From: Apostichopus californicus
Taxonomy: Eukaryota; Echinodermata; Holothuroidea; Aspidochirotida; Stichopodidae
Length of the DNA stretch: 42,089 nucleotides
Direction: 5' to 3'
Assembly (NCBI GenBank): GCA_020650975.1
Contig: JAIPMN010001214.1
Coordinates: 1-42,089 of the forward strand
Below, piece after piece: positions 22,761-35,167 of this stretch. Position 1 is the first letter of the stretch. Every line of letters begins with the position of its first letter. A program made the position numbers and the translations under genes. Below the pieces are notes generated by a model. The model was not told the origin of the DNA. It ran no database searches and saw only the letters and a list, made by a program, of their open reading frames with translations.

Positions 22761-25700
22761 TTGGCTTATTTATTTATTTATTTATATTTTTCCCCCATTG
22801 TTTTCTCTGTCTTAAACACCAAATGACTTTCTACTCTTTTAACCGAAACCTATCAAAATACTCACTGTTTTCAAAAATGAAGAAAGGGTTTGTGTGTTAA
22901 ATTACTATTTGTTTGAGCTTCTATGCTATTAGCACTGAGGTAAAGAAAAAAGGTGAGTTGAGGACAAATTTCGTAAGCCATCCAATGACATCATAAATGC
23001 AAAACTCACAGCAAAAAAAGTACACCTTTGATTGAAGTAGAGAAAAGAAGAAGGCATAAACCTTGGTTTGAGTATATACTGTATGCTATCACAAGTTGCA
23101 AGTTTGCCTCAATATTTCAAAATTGGTCCAAAAAAAAACAAATCTGCAAAACTGGTGATCAACCGAAACTACTGCTTTAAATTGCTTCATTAGTAATACT
23201 ACATCAAATTACCCTCATCATCCATGACAAAGCATGGTATCATTAGAGTGAATAATGTTACCGGGGGGCCTATAGACACTTTGTGTAATACAGTGCGGCA
23301 TTTTTCTGGTCGCTGTTTGTAGCATAGGTGTCTCCCAGACACTCGCCATCGAAACTAAACGAGTGCAAAATACATTATTGTTGGTTGGATGCGTTAATGT
23401 CACATTATCGGAGACACATCGCAACTCAACATTTATGGTAGACTGGCCCTACGAAAAAGTTGACAGAATATGTGAGCTCGTAAATAAATTTGCATACTAA
23501 TTAGGGCAGAGGTTTTACTAATGGCTGGTAAGGATAATTTCTTCTGAGGTGCCACCTATTCAGACAAGCATAAATACTTTCATAGAATAAACATAGAATA
23601 TAGAGGTGACACTGGTGTACAGTAGCTACTGAAGTGAATTTTGTTAGTAGGTGGAATATATAGTAGACCTCAGTTACTTTAGTGGGGATCAAGAAAACTC
23701 ATGGGATTTGAGCCTAGTGTAGGGTAAATTGTTAATCCTTTGCCTTTATTTGCAATATTTAGTAATCCCAATCTGTCATTCAAAAATGAAATGATTACAT
23801 TATTGGTGGGATCATTGTTGCCATTATTTATGGTTAACATTAGATTATTTAATCACTCAATTAAGTTAAATGTCCTTTCAAGTTAAGAAATGACAACAAT
23901 CTTTTTAGAATGTGACATAACAACCCTATCTTAGAAAGAAGAAAAAACATGAATGTAAAATAGTTTGTAAGACAACAAAATATTTACAAATTTGTCACTC
24001 AATACATGGCAAGTTATGTGAGGGTCATTAATGCCCCAGCTGGTTTTCATCCTTGGCTTTAGAAACTTGGATAAGTTGGTTGTTAGAGGTCACAGGTGCC
24101 CTTCCAGTCAAATGTGTCTATGCTGTTTATAACTTTTTGTTTGTTTATTTTATAAAACAAACTAACGGGACATTAAGCTGCAAATGATTCCTGTATATTG
24201 TCTTTTCTCAACCCAACTCTTTAAACCTTAAATAAGTTTGTTTTTTTAAATAACAATTGCTTAAAATACAATGAAAGTTTTCTCAAGGCATTTCATGCAC
24301 AAGGCTGGTAATATTTTTGCAAGTTTATTACCTTGAACTGGGTTTTCATGCACTAATAGTCAGCTTTAGTTGAAAAGAAATTCCCTATCTCTCCTAATCC
24401 TCTGTTATGACTCTTGCCACCAAGGATAAGCTATGAAAATTGCCTTAGTTTGTGAGGTAATCCCCCCCCCCCTTTCAGTAATACACACTGATTAAAGAGT
24501 TCTTTCAAACATCTTGAATCATGGTCCGCACTTAGTCATCTCTCGTCTAAAGTTTGCTAGTGTCATCCTGTGTTTTGGTAGTAAGACAACGGCAAAGTTT
24601 GTCCCAGCTCCATTTTAGCTGGGCATACTCAAGTACCATGGCATTTAATAGTATTTTGATAAGCTGTCAGTATAAACTACCATGGCAACGAGGTTGTAGA
24701 GCTCTTCAATTCATGTTACAGCAAAATCTGTACAGCAAAGCAACGATTGTGTACAGACCTAACATGTTCAGGATTTAATTTACAAAATTCTGATCCTATG
24801 GAGAGGATTAAATCATTTGATATTTGCATAATGACCAGGGTTAAACCTGTAAGTTGTTCCCAAAGTCTCAAAGGTATGACTAGTAATAATAGTTCTTAAA
24901 ACTGTCTGTTGGTCATTGGAAGTTACACTGGTTTATTAGTACAGAACTGTATGCTTGACATAGCTAGGTAGGCTCAAAACTAGAAAGACTTGGTACTTGT
25001 ATGTGGTGCATTCTTTAGTTGTATCCTTCAATTGTGATTTTACCTTTTTAAAGCAAATTGTGATGTCCAGCTTGTAGACCAAGATGCTGCACAAATGTAA
25101 ATTTTGTGAAGCAAAATAAAATGATGAATCCCACAATTGCTATGTATAAATTTGAACTTGCCTTTAAAATCAATTCCTTCACTGAAATACTGCCCCTTTT
25201 CCTTCTTTTGTCTCCAATTAATGAATGTAATGTTGACTGTTGCATGTTCTCTATGTTCGTCAAGTTCTTTGACCTTAATATCGCTAGTTGAGCTTAAAAA
25301 ACGAAAAACATAACCTTAGGTAAGTGTGCATATGAGAGTTTGCCAATAAAGATACTGCAATCCGAGCTGCAATGTTCTTACTGCCACTTGTGGTTAACAA
25401 GTGTTCAAAGTACTAGGTAGGTTGAAGACCCAAAAGAGGCTGCTGTAACTAGAAACTCTTAGCCAAGTGTCGCCCATGGCAAATTAAGATTTCTGAATCT
25501 GGCAAAGTTGTTCAGTTGTAACGAATTGGGATACATAAAATTATTGATCGAACCAGTGTTAAACAACAATTTTCATACCAAAGGTATGTTATCTCTCATT
25601 CAGAAAAATCATTAAAATGAGAGCAGTGGTATGTGGGACATGTAACCATAAATTCAATGAGGATATTTCGCTCACTATGTTGTTACATGTTTCAAGTAAC

Positions 25701-26013
25701 GACCATTCAAGTCTTATCTGGAGTAGCAAGTATCAGAAGGAACTGTATGCATTGGATTGCGTTGGGTTGTGACTTTGCACCATTCTGACTGAAACCTTTA
25801 GTATAATTTGTACATAATTAGATATTAACACTCAATGTAACTAAGTGCTATATACTGTACTATTGTGAGTACTATGTTCATAATTGTGTGGAGCTGATTG
25901 TAACTAACAAGTTATTAAACAAGAAGTCCAATCCAACAGAACAATTTGTGTCCAGCAAATTTAATATAGTTGATTGCTTCAGCTTGAAACCTTCAAAGTT
26001 AATATCTAATTCT
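22761..26013. other. AT-rich non-coding sequence
   Basis: A tattta simple repeat lies at about 22766-22784. The part 23215-23480 again has somewhat more CpG and mixed composition. I saw no exon, RNA gene or mobile element. Confidence 0.4.
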
Positions 26014-26085
26014 GTCTCTCACCTCCCCTCCCCTCCCTCCCCCCCCCCACCTTCCCCATTCCCCACCATCCCCATCCCCCATCCT
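26014..26085. repeat. C-rich pyrimidine tract
   Basis: About 70 bases of almost pure C and T, with runs of up to nine C. The proline- and serine-rich open frame that crosses it is produced by the repeat and is not a gene. Confidence 0.85.
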
Positions 26086-26220
26086 AATCATCATACAGAG
26101 TGGTTTCTTTAAATCATAAATTATTTCTACTACTTGTCAGATTTTGAGAGATTCAGTGCAGCATTAATCCAGCTTTAAAGAGAGATGTCATTCCTTTAAG
26201 GCCTCTTTACTTCTAGGCTG

Positions 26221-26237
26221 TCTCTCTCTCTCTCTCT
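26221..26237. repeat. (TC)n microsatellite
   Basis: A perfect TC dinucleotide run of 17 bases. Confidence 0.9.
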
Positions 26238-26491
26238 GGTGGTCCTTCTAATTTGATCTTATATCCCTCATTATTATGTTTATGCAGCTGCTCTTTCTTT
26301 TGTTTAAACTTGGCTTGGATATTGTTTGAATGTGGCAGCATGTAGTGTCCACAACCACTACTCAACTTTGCCTGTTCTACGAATAGAAGACAGTCAACAA
26401 CATTAACCGTAGTCGCAATCGTAGACTCTGTGTGAGGTTATATTGGAATTAATGTAGCAGTTATCAGGGACATGCTTTAAATGTATTCATT

Positions 26492-26948
26492 GCTAGACTA
26501 CTGTATATTCTTGCATGGTAAAAGGGAAATAAAATTTATCGAAATATACTTATCAGTTGATGAAGACTGAATAAAATATAGTTATTAAAATTTTATGAAT
26601 GACGATGTTCATATTGGATCGCTCGTTTTAATTGAAGAGGTGTTTGTGAAACGATCTGGCTGTTATGGGGTTTTTTATGGCCAGTTACAAACTAGTTTCA
26701 GAGGGGGGGGGGGGGGGGAAGGGGGTTATAGCTAGACTATTGTATATTCTTTCACAGTGAAATGGGATAATAAAATTTATCAGTTGATAAAGACTGATTT
26801 CAGTTTGAATAAAATATAATTATTAAATTATGAATGGCGATGTTCATATTGGATAGCTCATTTTAATTGAAGAGGTGTTTGCAAACGATTGGGCTGGTTT
26901 TTTTTTTATGCCAGTTACAATTTATATTTTTGGGGGGGGGGGGTGAGG
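26492..26948. repeat. Tandem duplication of about 239 bp, each copy ending in poly-G
   Basis: Copy 1 starts gctagactactgtatattct at 26492. Copy 2 starts gctagactattgtatattct at 26731. Both run through ataaaatttatc, then gatgttcatattggat, then gaagaggtgttt, and end in a long G run: 16 G at 26703-26718 and 12 G at 26932-26943. Internal indels separate the copies. The G runs may adopt quadruplexes or be assembly-sensitive. Confidence 0.88.
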
Positions 26949-27625
26949 GGGAAATGCATGATAGCATTTACCTGGAGAAACATGATACAGTTCTTTAGTT
27001 TTTTATGTGAATCTGGTGTTACGTGAATGTGGTGTTAAGAAAATAAGGTTCCACAGTGTGTACTTTATATCACTCGTTTCAGCAAAAGACACGCATTCTA
27101 CCTATTTCAACTTGTACCACCAGAAATTAAGTAACATTGGTTGTATAATATTATAGTAGAATGAAATACAACAAGCTACTTAGATATTGGAGGAAAGAAC
27201 TTTCAACATGACTCACTCTAATGTGACATCCATGAAACAAATTAAACTGCATGGTTTGTTTCATTATAAATACATGATCATCTGTTGGTTGAAAATCTAT
27301 AAAGTGTTTACATGAAAGTCTGCACCAAAGGAAGTGAAATTCTTAAAAAACACACCATGATTCCTAATTTACCAAATTTTGTTTTTTTGCTTCTATATAT
27401 GTGGTTTTCTGGACAAGGATAGATCTGTGATCTCAGTTGCTGTCCCAGTTAGTGATACTGATACAGAAAGACTATGTTTTCCATCAGGATAGTGCATCTT
27501 GCAATACATGTATTTTGACAATTTTAAGGTCCTGTGTCATTGTCATTTATTGTTTTTCTGAAGGTTTGAATAATACAATAAAGAGCACTGGACGGTGTTT
27601 TCATCAAGCTTGTAACTGTCTATAC

Positions 27626-27731
27626 GTCTGACCAAATTTCAAAAGTCCCAATTAACTATATTTCTCATCTTAAGATATGTCTGACCAAATTTCAAAAGTC
27701 CCAATTAACTATATTTCTCATCTTAAGATAC
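27626..27731. repeat. Near-perfect 53-bp tandem duplication
   Basis: Units at 27626-27678 and 27679-27731 are identical except for the last base. Both begin gtctgaccaaatttcaaaag. The lack of divergence points to a very recent duplication or an assembly artefact. Confidence 0.93.
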
Positions 27732-28232
27732 TTAATCCAGTTTAGTTTCCTTCCTATTCTTTTGCATGCTTTGTTTGCTTTTGATTGTCCCATCTTTCTT
27801 TCATTACAGTACTGACACCATCATGGGTGTGTCTCAAACACAATGAATATTCATGTCATACTTAACAACCAATTAAAGGCTTTGTTTGCATGATGCAACT
27901 CCACCCACCATTCATTGACTAGCTTTCTAGTGAATAGTGGGTGTACATGTGTGAGAGTAGTGTGTGTACATGGCTGTTGACTGATTGCTAATGTCAGTCA
28001 GTGGCCTTGGTCTGTATACTTGTACTTGCACAGAAGCGCCTGGCATTTCCCACTGAGAAACAAAAAACTCATTGAAGCGAACTTGGGCCTGAGATATCTC
28101 CATACAGTGTGAAGATCAATAAGATCGACTGTGTACACAGCATGAGTAAACTCCAGCAACACTCGTGTATGTTTATTTGCCTTGAAAGAAGAATCTCTGT
28201 GCATTTTGGAGGCTATTTTAATTTTTCATCAG

Positions 28233-28283
28233 GAGAGAGTAGCAGCTTCAAATAAAGCGGCTCGATCAAAAAAAGTACCGTGG
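28233..28283 (+). other. Exon-like 51-bp segment, unknown
   Basis: The acceptor atttttcatcag precedes 17 open codons reading ERVAASNKAARSKKVPW. The next bases are the consensus donor gtgagt. Both boundaries are in phase 0. I recognise no domain. Because TES exon 2 ends in phase 2, this cannot directly follow it. It could be an exon of an unrecognised transcript or chance. Confidence 0.18.
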
Positions 28284-29029
28284 GTGAGTAATGCACTATT
28301 CATTTCTGGGAGTGTGCTTTTTTTTTAAAATTGCAAGGATAGAATTGGGAATTAAATAACATATTTTTTTGTGGACTGCACAATTTTAGTTTTGTAATAT
28401 TTCATCGCAAAAAGGACACCGCTTCTGGAGAAGTATTTATTTATTTATCCACCTTTCAGAATTAAAGAGGCACCTTGTTTCAATTCCCATTTTCCATCAT
28501 AAAGTTATTTGTAAAAATTAACAACATGTTTGTGACTTTTTTTTTTTTCAAGATGAAAAACAATATGCATGCAAAAAGTATATACAAAAATATTAAATAC
28601 GAAAATTATATAAAATGATAGTCACTATGACAGTGACAGTATGTTCAGTAGCACTGTTACGTGGATAGATCAAGGATTGGTATCAGTACAGGAATGGAGA
28701 TTTATACTACATTTACAAACCTTAATCAAGTCACTAGTGCAATTCACAATGAAGTCAAGTTGGGAGTAACCAAGTATACCTGCTTGCTGTAATTGAGGCA
28801 TCATCTCTCTTACATAAAAGAAAAATTTAAAAAAATGAGGAAGAAGGGTTCCAGTGGTGACAGACTGAGTTTCAAAGACGAAATCCACAAAACAGCTTCA
28901 CAGTGTTACTGCATTAGTCCGTCATTTGACAGCTTGATCATTTTTAAAATTTAAGGACATGGTGAAAACCTAATGAAATCAAAGTTATGTCTTATTTAGT
29001 GACAGACAGTATAAATTAGAATGACAGCT

Positions 29030-29300
29030 TCTGGCATCAACTGGGTATGATTTTATCCACTTCATGCAGACATGTCTGGGTATGATCCACCTTCAGGCAT
29101 GTTGTGTTTCATTGACTTGGTATCCACTTTCAGGCATATATATGTTCTTCATATTTTTCCATGGTATTGACAGGGTACCCTCTTTCAGGCATATCTTTTA
29201 TGGCATGACTGGATATCCAGTCTCAACCATGCAGTATTTCCATGGCAACAGAGTATCAAGCTTTCAGGCATATATGTCATTCATGGCATCAACTAATACA
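29030..29300. repeat. Degenerate minisatellite (ttcaggcatatatgt.. units)
   Basis: Four to five diverged units each contain a form of gggtatcca, ttcaggcatatat and catggcatc, spaced about 40-60 bp apart. Overlapping open frames here come from the repeat. Confidence 0.75.
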
Positions 29301-29734
29301 CTCTACCATTAGACTTACCAAGGAACATTCATTATATATGCAAGAGTCAGGGAATATTCAATTAAGAAACAGTGACCATACTATAGTTGATATACCCCAT
29401 GTATTGTGGTATATTTCTCACCAATCATTTACAATTATTGTGCATTACTGTACTGTACACTATCATGAATTTGTAACATAGTTTAAACATACCCCAGAGA
29501 GTGGTAATAATGACAGCTTTGGGTGATTATATCTTTATATTTGGCATTAAAATTCTAAAAATTAAGTCTTGGAAAAAGGAGAATCTCCATAAATTCATAC
29601 CCAGGATTTTCATTTTTTTTTTCATACTTAGGTATATATCCTATTCGTGTGTAAAACATTTACGGTGCTATTTGAATCAGCGGTTGAAAATCAAAATCAC
29701 ACAAATTTTGAGGCATGTCAATCAATGAAAGACA

Positions 29735-29770
29735 ATTTCCAAAGACATGTGTATTTCCAAAGACATGTGT
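29735..29770. repeat. Perfect 18-bp tandem duplication
   Basis: The unit atttccaaagacatgtgt occurs twice head to tail with no mismatch. Confidence 0.95.
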
Positions 29771-32379
29771 ATACTAAGTACTTTATTAGTTATTTTAACC
29801 TTTTAACCTTATAGATATATACCTAAGACTAGTGTCACTGTAAGGACTGTACTATGTATTGGATATGTATATCTTTCTGCAATGGCCTTTTTTTTTGGCC
29901 CAGGTAGCTGACATACTTTTCAGTGGTCATTCTAAGTTGAACATTTGAACTAACTTCTTGATCCCTTTATTTGAAACTAGTTGTGATATTACATCAAAGA
30001 TGCTATTATCAGGTAGTTAGTCACTTGAATCAGTGATTCCATTAACCACTAATTAATGCCAAAATCACAGAACATATTGATTGCTGTACACAATGAGCTT
30101 GTTATGTGGTCAGACAAGATGTTCAGACTTAATCCTCTTTGGCTTTATAGACAGAACAGAAGGAAATGTCATTTCTATACAATAAAAAATCAATCATCAT
30201 CACCTTAAGTTGATTGAAATAAGTTGATATTCATTGATTTGATTATCTTGCGGCTTTCTTTGAAGACATTGAACTTCCTCCTGTTTCTCTGGGAGGAATA
30301 TGATCGCTACTTAATGCCATCTGCCTATGGTTTTGTGCATTGTCTTGAAGATACAACCTAACAGCAAGGTCGTATCCGTGGGATCGTGTACTGGTTGCCT
30401 GTATATTAAAGATTATAATCCCTTGTCATAATTAGGTAAAGAAAATACTGAATAAAGCTGTGGGTGGTGCCTAGTTGAAGGTTAGTGGATTATGCTACAT
30501 TACATACAGTAGGACTGACTCATTGGCTTCTTTTTATATAAAAATAGTGATTTTGCAAATAGGGAAAGTGCAATTCATGAATTTGAATGATACAGAATTT
30601 TGTCAATCTTTATGTTCGTTAAAAATCGATGGTATTATATCATACATCGTTTAGGGCATAAAACAGCCAAAAAAAATGTAATTGTCTGTGTTTAGGATGA
30701 ATCATCATCAGACAGACAAAAAGAACTACTTATCTTTGGTATTCCCACAAAATAGTAAATCCTAATTGCAGATTTTTTTATCTTTTTGGTTTAAAATATC
30801 AAACCATAAATTTGCAACCCAAGTTCACAATGTTCCGCAGCAAGAAGGTTTAATAGCTTGTGCTACCTGAGTTGGTTATGTACACATGAAAGGAACGTAG
30901 TAAACAAACTCGTGGACACAGCTGTGAGACTATTTCTCAGGTAGATCTTGGCAAAACTAATATTTTAACATGTGGCAAACAGATTCTGCAAAATCATCAT
31001 CTCCATAGTCAACAAATCTTTTGCAACTAAGTCTGATATTTGTCCAGGGTTTTGTTCTGATTCGGATTGAAAAGATACACATTAATTGGCTTTCAGGTGC
31101 AAAAATTTGAGCAGTTACTCTCTTGAATGTTTCAGTATCAGTTTTGCATAAATAAATGTATGTATGGTGTATGGAAATATATTTTTTCTTTGTTTTGGAT
31201 TCTTTGCCAAAGGCAAAAATGGAATCTGTGTTATGGTTAACATGTCTCTGTGCATGTATGTGTTGGTATGTGTATATGTGGCACTTTGGCTTGTAAACAC
31301 AATAACTGAAAAATGATAAGTGTTTGATAGTGGCTGAATATCACATTAACAAGGTATAGATCCACCTTATTAATTAAGTACAAGAACTTTGTTGTTGTGC
31401 ATGGATATCAGATTTCGTTTGTGGTCAACAAAAATCAAATCCTGAAAACCTATATGTCCAAACACTAAACCTTGGTTAAGCATATTATAATATAAAGTAT
31501 TTGTGTAGATCCACCTTGATGCCAGATACAAGAGATCAAGGTCTGAAAACCTCGTAAACATAAAACTATAATAAAGTATTTAAGCTTTGTTGACCTTCAT
31601 ACTTGACATGTTAGTTCACATAAATGCAAAGAACCTTGCAGTGGTCACTTGGAGACACCTATGGTCAAATTTTGTGTACAAATTTAACCTTAAATGTTCT
31701 CCTATAAACGTGGTAACTTCAAGGAATCTCTATATATGCGTGACTGGCTTTGGTTTGCGGTACCTGGAGTGAATATCAAAGTTACAACTGTAGCTAATTT
31801 ATAGTTACCAAGTTGAGGAAGCTAAATGTTTAGAGGACAAGTTACAAGAACAATTCAGTAACTTCTTCCTTATTTATTATGAACATTAATTATTCCATTT
31901 TGGTTAGTTTCATATTGTTGTCCCCAAGACACTTGTAAAATGCAGACAGGAATTTGCGACATCTTTGGCTTTAAATCAGCTTTCAGAATCTATGCCAAAA
32001 CGAAAGAAAAAAAAGTAAAATTAGTATTAGAGTGTACTTTTTTTTCTATATATGAAGTAAAACAGGGTTTATTGAGATAATCAAATACATGGATTTTTTT
32101 TAAGTATAAAAAATTAACGAAAATCAAGCAAAATGCTTTTAAGGACTAAATATTAATAAAGGCCATTTTTGATCTTTGTGAAAAACTCATGTTTAATTCT
32201 TATTCTTAACGTGCTGCAATAAATAATGCATTATCACTTCCATCTACATACCTACTTTGTTTCAGCAGAATCTGCTTTTGTATAGAGATCTAAATTTCTT
32301 TACCATCTTTTTTCCTTCTTCTTCTTCCCCTTCGTTATTGCTTTTCTTTTCGCTATAATTTCAAGTATTCACCTGTAAA
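29771..32379. other. AT-rich non-coding sequence
   Basis: Nothing gene-like was found. Near 31356-31600 a few short words (tagatccacctt, ataaagtattt) recur at irregular spacing, suggesting an old decayed repeat. Confidence 0.4.
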
Positions 32380-32620
32380 CGTGCCCTAAGGTCATTGATT
32401 TTCATCTCTTCCAATATTATGAGAAAAAGTGCACATGCTCTCAGCTATCTACCTTGATTAGTTGTCCAGGATTATATGGATCTTTTCTAGATTGCCCATA
32501 AATTGGCCAATTTATTGCAATTTCGTTTGCCATTAATTGGGACTAAGATAATGGAGACATTAAAGTCTCCATCTCCTCGCCCATTTCTCGGAGGGTAAAA
32601 GTAATAATAAATTTTAATAG
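32380..32620. other. Complex non-coding island with palindromic CCAAT motif and hairpin
   Basis: An 18-bp perfect palindrome, ATAAATTGGCCAATTTAT, lies at 32498-32515 and contains back-to-back ATTGG and CCAAT. An 8-bp hairpin (ATGGAGAC 32551-32558, loop attaaa, GTCTCCAT 32565-32572) follows. TAAT/ATTA homeodomain-type cores occur between them. The sequence is less simple than its flanks. I infer a possible enhancer; no open frame supports a gene. Confidence 0.35.
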
Positions 32621-33060
32621 CTGCGTGTACTATTTTTGTACTTTACTAAAGGCTTTTTTTAATGGTCTGCATGCTCAAGATATGATGTGCCTTGCACTGT
32701 AGATGGACAGGATTCAGATGTAAGGGAGATGTTGTTTATTAGTCTCCATGAGGAACTTTGTTGATTTACTCTCAGATGGTATAGCTTTAATAATATGTAT
32801 AGTCTATAATGACATCATAATTCCTTTAGGTCAGAGCTTTCTCATGATCTAGTTATCCTTCTTTACATCCTGGTGGTTTCATTCAGGCATAGAATGTCAT
32901 CAACATAGCACTGTAACTTTTCTTTAACATCTCAATTTGGATTCAGAGCTATATTTTGTTTGGGAGTTGGTTTGAATAACACATTAGGTACAGTACACTA
33001 CTATTTTTAGCTCAGTCTGTTAAGATGACCCATGTACAGGATACACAATATGGCGACTAA

Positions 33061-33180
33061 TACACATGCTTATTAATGCATAATGCATTAATAAGATGCA
33101 TAAGCATGCATAATGCATTAATAAGCATACATTATTATGCATAATGCATAATTAATGCATAAGTACCATGCTTATTAAAG
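33061..33180. repeat. AT-rich palindrome cluster (taatgcat words)
   Basis: The core at 33069-33095 is a 13-bp inverted repeat with a one-base centre (CTTATTAATGCAT, a, then its complement). The same words are repeated several times in both directions up to 33180. This would extrude as cruciforms easily and probably arose by slippage. Confidence 0.88.
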
Positions 33181-35142
33181 GTACTTGTCCTGATGCATGT
33201 GGGGTACTATCTTCTTCAGATAATGTAACCAATTAACTGAAACATGGAATATCCACATTGGTTGTTACTTCATGGGTTTGGCATTCTATGAAATTTTACT
33301 CATTGACAGTCTAGATATTATAGTCATGATGTTTTACAAAATCAGTTTCTAGTTTGTTTTGCTGTACTTCAGTGCGCCTTACATCATCTGACTTAAGTCC
33401 CTGGATGTAAAGTAGCACTTGAGTACAATGTTTCAAGTGAGCCAGCGATAGTGACAGAGAAAGATCTTACGTGATCTGTATGAAGTGAAAGAAAAGAACG
33501 TTAACATTTATCAGTTGGGCTCAATCTCCAGCATTATAAGGATATTCACAATATTGAAAATAACTGACTTAATTTTTCTTGGGCAAAAATGGAAAATGAC
33601 CTACTTAAAAGACAGAGGTGATTAGCAACCTGTCTTCATGGAACTTACCAATTTCGTGAAAAATTGTCAAATTCAACCTAAACCTGCCCATGCAATGATA
33701 ATTTATAGGTTACTACTAAACAGTTTGTTTCTTATTTTGTTACCCAAACTGCCTCAAGCAAACCACCTGTTTCCTAGTATTTTTGCTACCGTTATACGAT
33801 AATTCCAGATCAGCTGCTACTCCAAAGTGTGTCGACCAAAGTCAAGCTACTTTATTCTGGTCAACCTGCATCTAATTACATTATTTCACACGGTTCTCAA
33901 AAATATTCTAGTTAATAAATATAATATAGTATATAGTTTTCTGGAAGGAACTCATTAACCTAACACATTCCTTTGTTTTAAAACTTACATGCTATTGATG
34001 GAAATCAAAAACATTTTAGTACAACCGTGCAGCATGATAAATACAATAAGTTCAGGACATGTAAAATAACTTCCTTAGCATCCTTTAAATCTCTTCCTTT
34101 TAAACGTTTTCAGCCTTATTAAGAAAAATTTACATTTCTATTGCGGTGTTTACCCCAACCAAGCATAGCCTCATTCACTCCTTGGGAAACTTTGTGTGTT
34201 TTTATATAGTAGTATAAACCAAATTTGAATAGAAGAATGGATTCTGGTTGATTTATTCAAGAGGTAACTTACTGTACTGTGTAGGCTTGTGGAAATAGTT
34301 TGTGTGTCAATGGTAGGATTTTGTCACCTGTGCAAATGAATGTGGTCTTTTCAGGGTAAGTGAGAGTAAACAGATTTGCTGGCTTAAATGTTGCTTAAGG
34401 TTTTAGTGTGTACTTTTATCAACAAAAGGTAAAGGTTTGCTTTGTCAGTGTGTCTATATTTTGTGGGGATTTTTGGCCTCTTTCTGTGGTATTTCATAGA
34501 AGGGGTAAAAAACTTGTTGGAACTAATCTTGTGGAAAGATTTAACGTAAACGTACAGTGCAGAACAAAGTTTCAAACTTGTGTAGATTTACATGTGGACT
34601 TTTTTTCTGGTTTCTCTTTGCGGTTTCAAATCTCTAACAATTTTCCATCCAATATGAGAGATACAATGTGTGAATTATGAAAGACAGACAGATGTTGGAG
34701 AGTTGGTTGAATATCCATTTGGCTTTTCTTTTTTTCTTCAATGCTAAGTACTGTAGCTTTAACCCAACCTCCATTGGAATGTACTACTGTAGCTGTATAG
34801 CCATTGAAATGTTTTTTTAACATGTTGCTCTCTCTTACCGTGACCTAGCTTGTGTGAAAATTGGCACTTTCAGGGAGCCATGACTAGCTGGAATTCAACA
34901 GGGTTTGTTGTTAAATTGGTAGTGCGTCATCATGGTGAACAGAGTTATTGATTTTAAGGTTGTTTATATCGTTTAAATAGACAGTAAGAGGGAAAACAGG
35001 TAGTACTACATTTTTTACATCTAACACATTGCAAATATCTGGAAAACCTATGGTTATAACCATGATACCACATTAATTTAAACTAAAGGATACTTTTGAA
35101 TTGAGGGACCGCAGTGTGCAGTACGGTCCATGCAAAGTACAG
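33181..35142. other. AT-rich non-coding sequence
   Basis: I see no supported feature. Short frames at 34384-34823 on both strands have no splice context or known motifs. Confidence 0.4.
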
Positions 35143-35167
35143 CCCCCCCTTCCACCCCCCACCCCCT
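35143..35167. repeat. C-rich simple repeat
   Basis: A tract of almost only C with a few A and T. It has no coding content. Confidence 0.8.

Noticed and set aside
25888-26112. Pro/Ser-rich 74-codon frame
   Set aside because: It is caused by the C-rich simple repeat at 26014-26085.
29064-29481. Overlapping frames of about 80 codons
   Set aside because: They are read-through of the degenerate minisatellite, which happens to lack stops.
33318-33400. Frame reading SHDVLQ, resembling the HDV that follows the testin Cys motif
   Set aside because: A stop codon lies just upstream in frame, and there is no Cys-rich sequence or acceptor before it.
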